From positions 19,768-83,767 of the forward strand of contig JAIXZY010000054.1 in NCBI GenBank assembly GCA_027489355.1: DNA of 64,000 nt. The letters run 5' to 3'. Position 1 is the stretch's first letter; each line of letters begins with the position of its first letter. Source of the stretch: Paracoccaceae bacterium (GTDB taxonomy: Bacteria; Pseudomonadota; Alphaproteobacteria; Rhodobacterales; Rhodobacteraceae). This document shows positions 26,279-35,550 of the stretch, piece by piece. A model generated the notes under the pieces. It saw nothing but the letters and a program-made list of their open reading frames with translations. It made no database searches and had not been told where the DNA came from. Position numbers and translations under genes: made by a program.

Positions 26279-28255
26279 ATGATCAACGACCCGATTCCGC
26301 GGGGCGTCCAGCCCGCCTTGCCTCTGTTCGACGAAGAGGCCCTGGACATCGCCGACTACCTCAAGTCCGAGGTGGATCCGGACGATATCCACAGCGACCA
26401 GTCGCATCGGCAGGGCCTGGCGGCGCTGACGCTGGGGGCGGTCGGGGTGGTCTATGGCGACATCGGCACCTCGCCGATCTATGCCTTCCGCGAGGCGCTG
26501 CGCGCCACCGGGGCGCGCGATCCCGGGCCGGCCGAGGTGCTGGGAATCCTGTCGCTTCTGATCTGGACGCTGATCCTGATCGTGACGGTGAAATATGTCT
26601 TCTTCCTGCTGCGCGCCGACAACCGGGGCGAGGGGGGCATCCTGTCGCTGTATACGCTGGTGCGGCTGGCAGCGGGCAAGCGGTCGGTGCCGATCCTGCT
26701 GCTGGCGCTGGCGGGGGCGGCGCTGTTTGCCGGGGATGCGGCGATCACGCCGGCGATCTCGGTCCTGTCGGCGGTGGAGGGGCTGGAACTGGTGCTGCCG
26801 GCGCTGAGCGACTACGTGATTCCGGTGACGCTGGGCATCCTGATCGCGCTTTTTGCGGTGCAGCGGCATGGCACCGCCAGCGTGGCGCGGCTGTTCGGCC
26901 CGGTCTGCGCCTTGTGGTTCCTGACGCTTGGCGGGCTGGGCCTGGCCCATATCGCCGAGGGGCCGGCGGTGCTGGCCTCGTTCAACCCGGCCTGGGGGGT
27001 GGGGTTTCTTGTGGATCACTCGGCGGTGGCGTTCGTCGTGCTGGGCGCGATCTTCCTGGCGGCGACCGGGGGCGAGACGCTTTACGCCGACCTTGGCCAT
27101 TTCGGCCGTCGGCCGATCCGGCTGGCCTGGTTCGGGCTGGTGCTGCCCGCGCTGGTGCTGAACTATCTGGGGCAGGGCGCGATGGTGCTGGTGGACCCTG
27201 ATCTGGCAGAAGAGTCCTTCTTTGCGCTGGCCCCCGAGGCGCTGTTGCCGGCGCTGGTGGTGCTGGCGACCGCAGCCACGGTGATCGCCAGCCAGGCGGT
27301 CATCACGGGCGCCTTCTCGATGGCGCGGGGGGCGATCCAGCTGGGTTTCCTGCCGCGGCTGCGCATCCTGCACACGGCCGAAGGGCAAAGCGGGCAGATC
27401 TACATCGGGGCGGTGAACTGGCTGCTGCTGTGGGGCGTGCTGTGGCTGGTCATGTCCTTCGGGTCCTCATCGGCGCTGGCCTCGGCCTACGGCATCTCGG
27501 TCACGGGCAGCATGGTGCTGGAGACGACGCTGGGCGCGCTGTTCCTGTGGCGCGCGCTGAAGGTGCCGCTGGCGCTGAGCATCCTGTTCGTGGCCCCGGT
27601 GCTGCTGGTCGAGACGACGTTCTTTGCCTCGAACGCGCTGAAGTTCTTCGATGGCGGCTACGTGCCGGTCACGGTGGCGGTCGTGGTGGGGCTGCTGATG
27701 TGGGCCTGGTGGCGCGGGACGCAGGCGGTGAAGGCGCGGGTGGCGAAGCTGGCCATCTCGACCGACAGTTTCGTGCGGATGATGCGCGGGTCGAGTGTGA
27801 ACGTGATCCCGGGCACGGCCTTCTTCCTGACCGGCGATCCGGGGATCGTGCCCTCGGCGCTGTTGCACAACATCAAGCACAACCGGGTGCTGCACGAGCA
27901 GACGGTGCTCTTGACGGTCGAGACGCTGCGCGTGCCCTATGCCACGGCCGAGGAACGCGCGACGGTCGAGCCGCTGGGGGGCTGCTTCATCCGGCTGATC
28001 CTGCGCTTCGGCTTCATGGAGACGCCGAACGTCAGCCGGGCGATGGCGCATGCGCGGTCGGCGGGGCTCAAGTTCGACGTGATGGCCTCGACCTTTTTCC
28101 TGGGCCGTAGGCGCGCGGTGGCGACCGGCAAGGGGCTGGAGCTGGTGATGGACCGGCTTTACGTTGCGCTTAGCCGGATGGCGGCGGACCCCACGGACTT
28201 CTACCATCTTCCCCGCGACCGGGTGGTCGAGCTGGGCGAGCGGGTGGCAATCTGA
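26279..28255 (+). CDS. kup: Potassium uptake protein Kup
   Basis: Low-affinity potassium:proton symporter of the inner membrane, 658 residues, usual family length. After a 45-residue cytoplasmic N-terminus, TLGAVGVVYGDIGTSPIYAF is the diagnostic first helix; about twelve membrane segments follow, including NRGEGGILSLYTLV, FAGDAAITPAISVLSAVEGL and NYLGQGAMVLV. The last ~150 residues are cytoplasmic. A gene unit of its own, divergent from DUF4189 and followed by rpoH after 183 bases. Confidence 0.94.
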   Translation: MINDPIPRGVQPALPLFDEEALDIADYLKSEVDPDDIHSDQSHRQGLAALTLGAVGVVYGDIGTSPIYAFREALRATGARDPGPAEVLGILSLLIWTLILIVTVKYVFFLLRADNRGEGGILSLYTLVRLAAGKRSVPILLLALAGAALFAGDAAITPAISVLSAVEGLELVLPALSDYVIPVTLGILIALFAVQRHGTASVARLFGPVCALWFLTLGGLGLAHIAEGPAVLASFNPAWGVGFLVDHSAVAFVVLGAIFLAATGGETLYADLGHFGRRPIRLAWFGLVLPALVLNYLGQGAMVLVDPDLAEESFFALAPEALLPALVVLATAATVIASQAVITGAFSMARGAIQLGFLPRLRILHTAEGQSGQIYIGAVNWLLLWGVLWLVMSFGSSSALASAYGISVTGSMVLETTLGALFLWRALKVPLALSILFVAPVLLVETTFFASNALKFFDGGYVPVTVAVVVGLLMWAWWRGTQAVKARVAKLAISTDSFVRMMRGSSVNVIPGTAFFLTGDPGIVPSALLHNIKHNRVLHEQTVLLTVETLRVPYATAEERATVEPLGGCFIRLILRFGFMETPNVSRAMAHARSAGLKFDVMASTFFLGRRRAVATGKGLELVMDRLYVALSRMAADPTDFYHLPRDRVVELGERVAI

Positions 28256-28362
28256 CATAAACTGTCGGAATTTCTGACAATCCCGTGACCCGACTGACAT
28301 GATCCTTTGTCGGCGACAGGAAAATGCACACCTGACGTTAAAACTTGGGTGCTAAGGAACCC

Positions 28363-28392
28363 TTGCATGGGGATCGCGGTTACTTTAGGTTA
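28363..28392 (+). promoter_or_regulatory. Candidate promoter for rpoH
   Basis: TTGCAT, 18 bases, GGTTAT, ending 46 bases before the rpoH ATG. GGAAC at 28357-28361 and CCCTTG at 28361-28366 overlap the -35 area and could instead mark an alternative sigma factor. Weak evidence. Confidence 0.25.
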
Positions 28393-28438
28393 TCGCATTC
28401 CCGGGGGCGCTGACGCACCGGGCAGAATAGGGGGCAGA

Positions 28439-29335
28439 ATGAGCACCTACACGAACCTACCCGCACCCAGCCCGGAACAGGGCTTGAACCGCTACCTGCA
28501 GGAGATCCGCAAGTTTCCGCTGCTGGAGCCGGAACAGGAATACATGCTGGCCAAACGCTGGGTCGACCACCAGGACGCCAACGCCGCGCACCAGATGGTT
28601 ACCAGCCACCTGCGGCTCGCTGCCAAGATCGCGATGGGCTATCGCGGCTATGGCCTGCCGCAGGCCGAGGTGATCAGCGAGGCGAACGTGGGCCTGATGC
28701 AGGCGGTCAAACGCTTTGACCCGGAAAAGGGCTTCCGGCTGGCGACTTATGCGATGTGGTGGATCCGCGCTTCGATCCAGGAATACATCCTGCGGTCCTG
28801 GAGCCTGGTGAAGCTGGGCACGACCAGCGCCCAGAAGAAGCTGTTCTTCAACCTGCGGAAGGCCAAGGCCAAGGTCGGTGCGCTGGAGGAAGGCGACCTG
28901 CGGCCCGAGAACGTGGCCCAGATCGCCAAGGACCTGTCGGTGTCGGAAGACGAGGTCATCGACATGAACCGCCGGCTTTCCGGCTCGGACGCGTCCTTGA
29001 ACGCGACCGTGGGTTCGGACGGCGAAAGCGCGACCCAGTGGCAGGACTGGCTGGAGGATGAAGACTCCGACCAGGCCGAGGCCTATGAGGAGAAGGACGA
29101 ACTCGACGCCCGCCGTGCGCTTCTGGTCCAGGCCATGTCGGTCCTCAACGACCGCGAGAAGGACGTGCTGATGCAGCGCCGCCTGGCGGAAGACCCGGTG
29201 ACGCTGGAAGAGTTGTCGGAAAGCTACGGCGTCAGCCGCGAGCGGATCCGCCAGATCGAGGTGCGCGCCTTCGAGAAGCTGCAGGCGAAGATGCGCGAAC
29301 TCGCCAAGACCAAGGGGATGGTGATCCCGGCTTGA
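28439..29335 (+). CDS. rpoH: Heat-shock sigma factor RpoH (sigma-32)
   Basis: RNA polymerase sigma factor of 298 residues directing heat-shock and oxidative-stress genes. Region 1.2 is [20 protein letters not shown], region 2 contains [20 protein letters not shown] and the -10 recognition stretch [20 protein letters not shown], followed by the RpoH box ([16 protein letters not shown]). Region 4 ends with [20 protein letters not shown]. The frame opens upstream, but ATG 28439 with AGGGGG before it fits the family. Rhodobacterales usually have two rpoH genes; this window alone cannot tell which one it is. Followed by a paired-hairpin repeat. Confidence 0.93.
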   Translation: MSTYTNLPAPSPEQGLNRYLQEIRKFPLLEPEQEYMLAKRWVDHQDANAAHQMVTSHLRLAAKIAMGYRGYGLPQAEVISEANVGLMQAVKRFDPEKGFRLATYAMWWIRASIQEYILRSWSLVKLGTTSAQKKLFFNLRKAKAKVGALEEGDLRPENVAQIAKDLSVSEDEVIDMNRRLSGSDASLNATVGSDGESATQWQDWLEDEDSDQAEAYEEKDELDARRALLVQAMSVLNDREKDVLMQRRLAEDPVTLEELSESYGVSRERIRQIEVRAFEKLQAKMRELAKTKGMVIPA

Positions 29336-29345
29336 AGCCGGTCAC

Positions 29346-29410
29346 CGACTTCTTCGAAGAGATCGGATCGGAGCCTTTGAAGGCTCCGGTCCGCAGTTTT
29401 TGAGAACTCC
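29346..29410. repeat. Paired-palindrome repeat (TTCGAA family), copy 1
   Basis: CGACTTCTTCGAAGAGATCG, then the perfect hairpin GGAGCCTT-TG-AAGGCTCC, then CAGTTTTTGAGAACTCC. It begins 10 bases after the rpoH stop. The same plan appears at 35509-35550. Confidence 0.65.
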
Positions 29411-29471
29411 GGAGTCTGCGATACGCAGGTTTCATTTGATCCCCGGGGGCCGCAAGGGTACAGGGACGCCC

Positions 29472-30164
29472 ATGCGCATGATCGACACCTTCCTCAAGCC
29501 GATGCACCCCGAGGGGTGGAAATTCGTTCCCGTTTTCGCTGCGGTGACGGTGGTCCTCTGGTGGCTGTGGGAGCCGCTTGGCTGGCTGGGCTTGGGCCTG
29601 ACGGTCTGGTGCTACTACTTCTTCCGCGACCCCAGGCGCGCCGTGCCCGAGAACGCGGGCCTGCTGGTCAGCCCCGCCGATGGCGTGGTCAGCCTGATCG
29701 AGCGCGCCGTGCCACCCGCCGAACTGGGCATGGGACCCGAGGCGCTGGTGCGGGTGAGCGTCTTCATGTCGGTCTTCAACTGCCATGTGAACCGTGCGCC
29801 CATCGCGGGGAAGATCACCGCCGTCGCCTACCGGCCGGGCAAGTTCTTCAACGCCTCGCTTGACAAGGCGTCCGAGGAGAATGAGCGCAACGCGCTGGCG
29901 ATCGAGATGCAGGACGGCCGCCGGATCGCCGTGGTGCAGATCGCGGGCCTCGTCGCCCGCCGCATCATGTGCTGGAAGAAGCCCGGCGACGCGGTGCGGA
30001 CCGGCGAACGCTTCGGCCTGATCCGCTTCGGCAGTCGGCTGGACGTCTACCTGCCCGAGGGCGTGCAGCCGCAGGTCGCGCTGGGCCAGACCATGGTCGC
30101 GGGCGAAAGCGTCATCGCCTTCATCGGCCAGGACGCCCCGGCCCGCGCGGCGCGGATCGAATAG
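29472..30164 (+). CDS. psd: Phosphatidylserine decarboxylase, short (PSD-A) type
   Basis: Makes phosphatidylethanolamine from phosphatidylserine. 230 residues, the short membrane-associated form. Two N-terminal hydrophobic stretches ([20 protein letters not shown]), then [40 protein letters not shown] and, near the end, [14 protein letters not shown], whose Gly-Ser is the self-cleavage site giving the pyruvoyl group. I chose ATG 29472; ATG 29478 is an alternative. It is two bases before pssA, so both form an operon that makes and uses phosphatidylserine. Confidence 0.92.
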   Translation: MRMIDTFLKPMHPEGWKFVPVFAAVTVVLWWLWEPLGWLGLGLTVWCYYFFRDPRRAVPENAGLLVSPADGVVSLIERAVPPAELGMGPEALVRVSVFMSVFNCHVNRAPIAGKITAVAYRPGKFFNASLDKASEENERNALAIEMQDGRRIAVVQIAGLVARRIMCWKKPGDAVRTGERFGLIRFGSRLDVYLPEGVQPQVALGQTMVAGESVIAFIGQDAPARAARIE

Positions 30165-30165
30165 C

Positions 30166-30918
30166 ATGACCCGCAGACCCGATGACGCCCCGCGCGAGCT
30201 TCTGGTCCTGAAGCTGCTGCCGAACCTGGTGTCGATCCTGGCGCTGTGTTCGGGCCTGACTGCGATCCGTTATGGCATCGCGGGCAACTTCTCGCTGGCG
30301 GTTCTGCTGATCGGTGTCGCGGCGGCGCTGGACGGGCTGGACGGGCGGCTGGCGCGGATGCTGAAATCCGAAAGCGCCATCGGGGCCGAGCTCGACTCGC
30401 TATGCGATCTGGTGAACTTCGGCGTCACCCCCGCGCTGATCCTGTACATGTGGGGCCTGCGCCCGGAGACGAGCCTTGGGTGGATCGCGGTGCTGGTCTA
30501 TGCCGTCTGCTGCATGCTGCGGCTGGCGCGGTTCAATGTGGGCTCGAAGGCGCCTGCGGGCGATGCGGCCGAGAAGACCAGCTTCATCGGCGTGCCGTCG
30601 CCCGCCGGGGCGATGCTGGTGCTGTCGCCGCTTTACCTGTCCTTCGCCACCGACCGGGCACTGCACCTGCCGCCGGTGCTGGTGGCCGCCTGGATGGTGG
30701 GGATCGGCGCGCTGATGATCAGCCGGGTGCGCACGCCCTCGCTGAAGCGGATCACCATCGCCACCGACTATGCCCGCTATGCGCTGGTGGGCGCGGTGAT
30801 CGTCGTGGCGGCGCTGCTGACCTATCCCTGGACCACGCTTCTGGCGCTGTGCCTGGCCTATCTGGCCGGCGTGTTCTGGCTGGGCCTGCGCAGCCTGCGG
30901 AAGCCCCCCGTCGGCTGA
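30166..30918 (+). CDS. pssA: CDP-diacylglycerol--serine O-phosphatidyltransferase
   Basis: Makes phosphatidylserine from CDP-diacylglycerol and serine at the inner membrane. 250 residues, multi-span; the CDP-alcohol phosphotransferase motif is intact in LDGLDGRLARMLKSESAIGA and ELDSLCD near residues 46-72 (metal-binding aspartates). LPNLVSILALCSGLTAI is the usual first helix. Directly follows psd; product and substrate are linked. Confidence 0.93.
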   Translation: MTRRPDDAPRELLVLKLLPNLVSILALCSGLTAIRYGIAGNFSLAVLLIGVAAALDGLDGRLARMLKSESAIGAELDSLCDLVNFGVTPALILYMWGLRPETSLGWIAVLVYAVCCMLRLARFNVGSKAPAGDAAEKTSFIGVPSPAGAMLVLSPLYLSFATDRALHLPPVLVAAWMVGIGALMISRVRTPSLKRITIATDYARYALVGAVIVVAALLTYPWTTLLALCLAYLAGVFWLGLRSLRKPPVG

Positions 30919-31005
30919 TTTCCCGCGAAGGTTGCGGCTTTTCCTTGCATTCGCCTGACGTTGCGTCACGGTCGCGCCACTGGAAATGCCAAGGGAATCA
31001 TGTGC

Positions 31006-31629
31006 ATGCAAGTGGAAGCCATCCAGAAGTCCTATCGCCGCTGGGCGCCGGTCTATGACGTCACCTTCGGGCGGATCACGCAGGGCGGCCGCATCCTTGC
31101 CGCCGAGCACGTGAACGCCCAGGGCGGATCGGTGCTGGAAGTGGGGATCGGGACGGGCCTCGCGCTCGACTTCTATGGCCCGCATGTGCAGGTGACGGGC
31201 ATAGATCTGTCCGAGGACATGCTGCGCGAGGCCGAGGCCAAGGCGCGCAAGGTGCGGCTGAAGAACCTGGCGAGGCTGCACCAGATGGATGCCCGCACGC
31301 TGGCCTTCCCGGATGCCAGCTTCGATCACGTTGCGGCGATGCACATCATGTCCGTCGTCCCCGAGCCCGAGCGGGTGCTGGACGAGATGGTCCGCGTGAC
31401 GCGCCCCGGCGGGTCGGTCATCATCGGCAACCATTTCGCAGGCCGCTCGGCCGAGGGCTGGGCGATTGCCGAACGTCTGGCAGCGCCGCTGGCGAACCTG
31501 CTGGGCTGGCACGCCGACTTTGCCATCGACCGGGTGCTTGGCCATCCGCGTCTGCGGCTGGAGGAGCAGCGGCAGGTCAAGCCCTTTGGCCTGATGACCT
31601 TCCTGCGCTTCCGGCGGGTTGAAGGTTAG
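31006..31629 (+). CDS. pmtA: Phosphatidylethanolamine N-methyltransferase PmtA
   Basis: SAM-dependent methyltransferase of 207 residues that methylates phosphatidylethanolamine towards phosphatidylcholine, Rhodobacter type. KSYRRWAPVYDVTFGRITQG near the N-terminus is very like Rhodobacter PmtA (from memory); VLEVGIGTGLALDFYG is the SAM-binding motif I, then GIDLSEDMLREAEAKA and VTRPGGSVIIGNHFAG. ATG 31006 has AAGGGA 9 bases upstream; ATG 31000 is too close to it. It follows psd-pssA by 87 bases, completing a phosphatidylcholine route. Confidence 0.9.
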   Translation: MQVEAIQKSYRRWAPVYDVTFGRITQGGRILAAEHVNAQGGSVLEVGIGTGLALDFYGPHVQVTGIDLSEDMLREAEAKARKVRLKNLARLHQMDARTLAFPDASFDHVAAMHIMSVVPEPERVLDEMVRVTRPGGSVIIGNHFAGRSAEGWAIAERLAAPLANLLGWHADFAIDRVLGHPRLRLEEQRQVKPFGLMTFLRFRRVEG

Positions 31630-31675
31630 CGCAAAACCTGACCTATTGGCAGCGGTGCTTTCGGGGAGGGATGAC

Positions 31676-32659
31676 ATGAAGCCGGTCAGATGGGGTGTGC
31701 TTGGGGCTGCGCGGTTTGCGCGTGAACATATGGCGCCGGCCATCCACGCGGCAGAAGGGGCGGAACTGGCGGCGCTGGCGACCTCGGACGCGGCGAAGGC
31801 CGAGGGTTTCCGGGCCTTCTGCCCGTCGCTGACGGTGCATGAAAGCTATGATGCGCTGCTGGCCGACCCGGGCGTAGACGCGGTCTACATCCCGCTGCCG
31901 AACCACCTGCACGTCGACTGGACGCTGAAGTGCCTGGCTGCCGGCAAGCATGTGCTGACCGAAAAGCCCATCGCGCTGCGGGCCGAGGAGATCGACCGGA
32001 TCATCGCCGCACGCGACGCCTCTGGCCTGCTGGCGGCCGAGGCCTACATGATCGTCCACCACCCGCAATGGCAACGCGCGAAGGAGTGGTTCGAGGCCGG
32101 TGAGATCGGGGACCTGGTCCATGCCGACGTGGCCTTCAGCTTCAACCTTTCCGACATGGGCAACATCCGCATGAAGCCCGAGACCGGCGGCGGCAGCTTG
32201 CGCGACATCGGCGTCTATACCTTCGGCTGCACCCGCTTCGTGACCGGGGCGGAGCCGGTGGACATCTCGGCCCGCATCCACCGCGACAACGGGGTGGACA
32301 CCTTCGCCCAGGTCGCCGCCACGATGGAGGGGCCGCGCGGACGGTTCACCTATGGCTCGATGACCTCGATGCGGATGTACAACCGGCAGGTGGCGACCTT
32401 CCAGGGCACGAAGGGGATGATCCGGCTGGAGGGCGGGCCGTTTAACGCCAACGTCAACGACCTCGCCGAGGTGGAACTGCACCAGAACGGCAACCGCGTG
32501 ACGGTGGAGCGTTTCCCGACCGCAAACCACTACAAGCTGCAGGTCGAGGCCTTCTCGCGCAGCGTGCGGACCGGCGCGGCCTATCCCTGCCCGCTGGAAT
32601 TCGTGCGCGGGACGCAGGCGATGATGGATCGGGTCTATGACGTGGCGGTCGAGATCTGA
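31676..32659 (+). CDS. Gfo/Idh/MocA-family oxidoreductase
   Basis: NAD(P)-dependent dehydrogenase of 327 residues acting on a sugar, sugar acid or polyol. N-terminal Rossmann motif WGVLGAARFAREHMAPAI, PLPNHLHVDWTLKCLAAGKH and the EKP motif in VLTEKPIALRAEEIDR, then the family C-terminal domain (GGGSLRDIGVYTFGCTRFVT). GGGAGGG lies before ATG 31676. Resembles glucose-fructose-oxidoreductase-like or dihydrodiol-dehydrogenase-like members; substrate unknown. Single gene followed by a hairpin. Confidence 0.85.
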   Translation: MKPVRWGVLGAARFAREHMAPAIHAAEGAELAALATSDAAKAEGFRAFCPSLTVHESYDALLADPGVDAVYIPLPNHLHVDWTLKCLAAGKHVLTEKPIALRAEEIDRIIAARDASGLLAAEAYMIVHHPQWQRAKEWFEAGEIGDLVHADVAFSFNLSDMGNIRMKPETGGGSLRDIGVYTFGCTRFVTGAEPVDISARIHRDNGVDTFAQVAATMEGPRGRFTYGSMTSMRMYNRQVATFQGTKGMIRLEGGPFNANVNDLAEVELHQNGNRVTVERFPTANHYKLQVEAFSRSVRTGAAYPCPLEFVRGTQAMMDRVYDVAVEI

Positions 32660-32694
32660 CCGCCTCACGACGTGGCGAGATCGCGCTGCGGGGC

Positions 32695-32718
32695 GGTCCG
32701 GGGGTTTTCCCCGGCCGC
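32695..32718. terminator. GC-rich hairpin after the Gfo/Idh gene
   Basis: CGGTCCGGGG, a loop of four T flanked by G/C and CCCCGGCCG form a stable stem 35 bases after the stop. It resembles the hairpin half of the punctuation repeat at 15988 and may end transcription. Confidence 0.45.
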
Positions 32719-32759
32719 TCTGACGCATAGATGAGATGAAAGTTTCCCCGGAGGACAAG

Positions 32760-34586
32760 ATGACCCTGACCCTGCCGCAGCCCGTGTTCGACGCCAATGC
32801 CTCGGGGGGCGGGTTCGGCGATTTGCCGGACTGGGACCTGACCGATCTTTACCCGGACGCCGACGGCCCCGAATACGCCGCCGACATGGCCGAGCTGGAA
32901 CGCGCCTGCGCGGCCTTCGCCAAGACCTATGAGGGGCGGCTTGGCCGTCAGGACGCCGCGGGGCTGCTGGCCTGCGTGCAGGAATACGAGCGGATCGAGG
33001 TGATCGCCGGGCGGCTCATGTCCTATGCGGGCCTGCGCTATTACCAGAACACCATCGACCCCGAACGCGCCCAGTTCATGGGGAACGCGCAGGACAAGGT
33101 GACGACGGCCACCACGCCGCTGGTGTTCTTCAGCCTGGAGTTCAACCGGCTGGACGACGACCACCTTGCCCGCCTTCTGGCCGAGAATGCGGACCTTGCC
33201 CGCTACAAGCCCGTCTTCGACCGGATGCGCGCGATGCGGCCGCACCAGCTGTCGGACGAGCTGGAGCGGTTCCTGCATGACGAAAGCGTCGTGGGCGCCA
33301 GCGCCTGGAACAAGCTGTTCGACGAGACGATGGCGGGCCTCATGTTCACCGTCGAGGGTGAGCCGGAGGAGCTGAACCTTGAGGCGACGCTGAACCTTCT
33401 GACCGACCCCCAGCGCAACCGGCGCGAGGCGGCGGCGCATGCGCTGGCCGAAGTGTTCGGCAAGAACATCAAGCTCTTCGCCCGCATCCACAACACGCTG
33501 GCCAAGGAAAAGGAAATCCACGACCGCTGGCGCAAGATGCCCTCGCCCCAGCATGGCCGCCACCTGTCGAACCATGTGGAGCCCGAAGTGGTGGAGGCGC
33601 TGCGCAACGCCGTCGTCGCGGCCTATCCGAAACTCAGCCACCGCTACTACCGCCTGAAGGCCAAGTGGATGGGGCTGGACAAGCTCCAGGTCTGGGACCG
33701 GAACGCGCCGCTGCCGACCGAGACCCCGCGCCTGGTCGACTGGGCCGAAGCCCGCCGCACGGTGACCGAGGCCTACGCCGCCTTTGACCCGCGCATGGCG
33801 GACCTGGCGAAACCGTTCTTCGAAAAGGGCTGGATCGATGCCGGGGTGAAGCCGGGCAAAGCCCCCGGCGCCTTCGCGCATCCGACGGTGACCACGGTCC
33901 ACCCCTACGTGATGCTGAACTACCTCGGCAAACCGCGCGACGTGATGACCTTGGCGCATGAGCTGGGCCACGGCGTCCACCAGGTGCTGGCGGCGGGGCA
34001 GGGGGAATTGCTGTCGTCCACCCCGCTGACCCTGGCCGAAACGGCGAGCGTCTTTGGCGAGATGCTGACCTTCCGCAAGCTCCTCGACCAGGCGAAGAAC
34101 GCGGCCGAGAAGAAGACGCTCCTCGCCGGCAAGGTCGAGGACATGATCAACACGGTCGTCCGCCAGATCGCCTTCTACGACTTCGAGTGCAAGCTTCACG
34201 CCGCCCGCGCGGAAGGCGAGCTGACGCCCGAGGACATCAACGCGCTGTGGATGTCGGTGCAGGCGCAGTCGCTGGGCGACGCGTTCGAGTTCATGGACGG
34301 GTACGAGACCTTCTGGGCCTATATCCCCCACTTCGTCCACTCGCCCTTCTACGTCTATGCCTATGCCTTTGGCGACGGTCTGGTGAACGCGCTTTACGCG
34401 GCCTATGCGGGCGGGCTGCCGGACTTTCAGGAAAAGTACTTCGCCATGCTCAAGGCGGGCGGGTCCATGCACCACAAGGAACTGCTCGCGCCCTTCGGTC
34501 TGGACGCGAGCGATCCGAAGTTCTGGGACAAGGGCCTGTCGATGATCGCGGGCTTCATCGACGAGTTGGAGGCGCTGGAGGGCTGA
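32760..34586 (+). CDS. pepF: M3-family oligoendopeptidase F (PepF-like)
   Basis: Cytoplasmic zinc peptidase of 608 residues that cuts short peptides. The zinc motif HELGHG sits in MTLAHELGHGVHQVLAAGQG near residue 397, and the third ligand Glu in ETASVFGEMLTF 25 residues later. The N-terminal region is the helical PepF domain (DLTDLYPDADGPEYAADMAE) and the C-terminus has SPFYVYAYAFGDGLVNALYA. An in-frame ATG at 32736 exists; ATG 32760 has GGAGG at 32750-32754 and is preferred. It ends directly against the convergent host-attachment gene. Confidence 0.9.
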   Translation: MTLTLPQPVFDANASGGGFGDLPDWDLTDLYPDADGPEYAADMAELERACAAFAKTYEGRLGRQDAAGLLACVQEYERIEVIAGRLMSYAGLRYYQNTIDPERAQFMGNAQDKVTTATTPLVFFSLEFNRLDDDHLARLLAENADLARYKPVFDRMRAMRPHQLSDELERFLHDESVVGASAWNKLFDETMAGLMFTVEGEPEELNLEATLNLLTDPQRNRREAAAHALAEVFGKNIKLFARIHNTLAKEKEIHDRWRKMPSPQHGRHLSNHVEPEVVEALRNAVVAAYPKLSHRYYRLKAKWMGLDKLQVWDRNAPLPTETPRLVDWAEARRTVTEAYAAFDPRMADLAKPFFEKGWIDAGVKPGKAPGAFAHPTVTTVHPYVMLNYLGKPRDVMTLAHELGHGVHQVLAAGQGELLSSTPLTLAETASVFGEMLTFRKLLDQAKNAAEKKTLLAGKVEDMINTVVRQIAFYDFECKLHAARAEGELTPEDINALWMSVQAQSLGDAFEFMDGYETFWAYIPHFVHSPFYVYAYAFGDGLVNALYAAYAGGLPDFQEKYFAMLKAGGSMHHKELLAPFGLDASDPKFWDKGLSMIAGFIDELEALEG

Positions 34587-35009
34587 TCAGCCCTTTTCCT
34601 GCAGGTGATCGGCAAGGGCGTGGTCGGGGATGTCCGACAGGTCCTTGTCGAACTCCGCTGTGATCGCCTGGGCAAGATCCTTGGGCATCGCCTTGCGCAA
34701 CTCGCCCAGCATCTTCGGGCCGGCCGCCAGGATGATGTGGTCGGCACCGCCCTTCTTCCATTCTTCTTCCAGCGCGGCGACGATGTGCTTTGCCAGGCGC
34801 GGACGCTCGATCTCGGCGGCATCACCGCCCCCGGTGCCGAAGCTGACGCCGCCCGACTGGTTGCGGCCGCGGCCGGAGAGCGCGTGCGACACGTCCGAGA
34901 AATCGTCGGCTCCGGCGGCATGGATCGGCTCCATCCGGCCGGCGTTGCCGCGAAGCAGCCGGAAGCCGCCTTCGTCAGCGATGCAATAGAGGGTGTCTGC
35001 GACTTTCAT
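34587..35009 (-). CDS. Host-attachment family protein (PF10116 type)
   Basis: 140-residue protein of the family first named for attachment to plant cells. Seen: LYCIADEGGFRLLRGNAGR at the N-terminus, then LAKHIVAALEEEWKKGGADH and IILAAGPKMLGELRKAMPKD, which resemble the eRF1/Dom34 C-terminal fold. Function in this organism unknown; probably cytoplasmic. AGGAGG precedes the ATG. Its stop codon touches the stop of pepF with no base between. Confidence 0.8.
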   Translation of the reverse strand: MKVADTLYCIADEGGFRLLRGNAGRMEPIHAAGADDFSDVSHALSGRGRNQSGGVSFGTGGGDAAEIERPRLAKHIVAALEEEWKKGGADHIILAAGPKMLGELRKAMPKDLAQAITAEFDKDLSDIPDHALADHLQEKG

Positions 35010-35198
35010 GGCCAGTCCTCCTGTCTGATCGTGTCAGTCTTGCACGCCTGCGGGGCCGCTGCCCTGATCCATGTCAGCGCGAGGCCCGTTTTTCGGGCGG
35101 GCAGCCTGACGCTGCGGCGGAATCGCGCAGGAGGGGAACGCGGGGCTTGGCAAGCCGGTTCCGCGCGCCTAGCTTCAAGGGAAATGCAGGAGGTCCCG

Positions 35199-35510
35199 AT
35201 GCCCAAGCTCGTCCGCCTTTACATCCAGAGCGTCGCGCTCGGCTTCCTGATTTCGGCGGTCTTCACGGCGGGGTTGCTGTGGCTGGACGTCGCGGGTCTC
35301 GGGCATCTGGTGATGGCTTCCAGCATCGGCTGGATCGCGGTGGCGATGCTGGTGGTGTTCAACGGGATTGTGTTCTCGGCCGTGCAGTTCGCGTTCCGCG
35401 TCATGGGCATGGCAGAGACGGACGAAGGCCCGCGCGGCGGCCGTGGGGTGCGTGAGCCGGTGCTGGTTCCCGTCCCGGTTCGGGTGCGCAACCGTCGGCG
35501 CTCAGGCTGA
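35199..35510 (+). CDS. Small two-span membrane protein, unknown
   Basis: 103 residues: MPKLVRLYIQSVALGFLISA starts the first membrane helix and SSIGWIAVAMLVVFNGIVFS the second, followed by a charged, Arg/Val-rich cytoplasmic tail (REPVLVPVPVRVRNRRRSG). AGGAGG at 35188-35193 fixes the start, so this is a real gene although the frame is open further upstream. I do not know its function. The stop codon TGA is the first part of a palindromic repeat. Confidence 0.72.
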   Translation: MPKLVRLYIQSVALGFLISAVFTAGLLWLDVAGLGHLVMASSIGWIAVAMLVVFNGIVFSAVQFAFRVMGMAETDEGPRGGRGVREPVLVPVPVRVRNRRRSG

Positions 35511-35550
35511 TTTCTTCGAAGAAATCGGGGCGGAGTTTTCGAAAACTCCG
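35509..35550. repeat. Paired-palindrome repeat (TTCGAA family), copy 2
   Basis: Two perfect palindromes, GATTTCTTCGAAGAAATC (35509-35526) and CGGAGTTTTCGAAAACTCCG (35531-35550), four bases apart. The first overlaps the stop codon of the small membrane protein. The rest of the gap up to mmcB (35551-35803) shows no gene or recognisable signal. Confidence 0.75.

Noticed and set aside
28299..28330. RpoE-type promoter (TGATCC) before rpoH
   Set aside because: TGATCC is present, but no matching TAAG-like -10 element stands at the required distance.
32454..34475. Open frame of 673 codons on the minus strand opposite pepF
   Set aside because: Antisense shadow of a conserved peptidase; composition rich in Arg, Gly and His with no motif.
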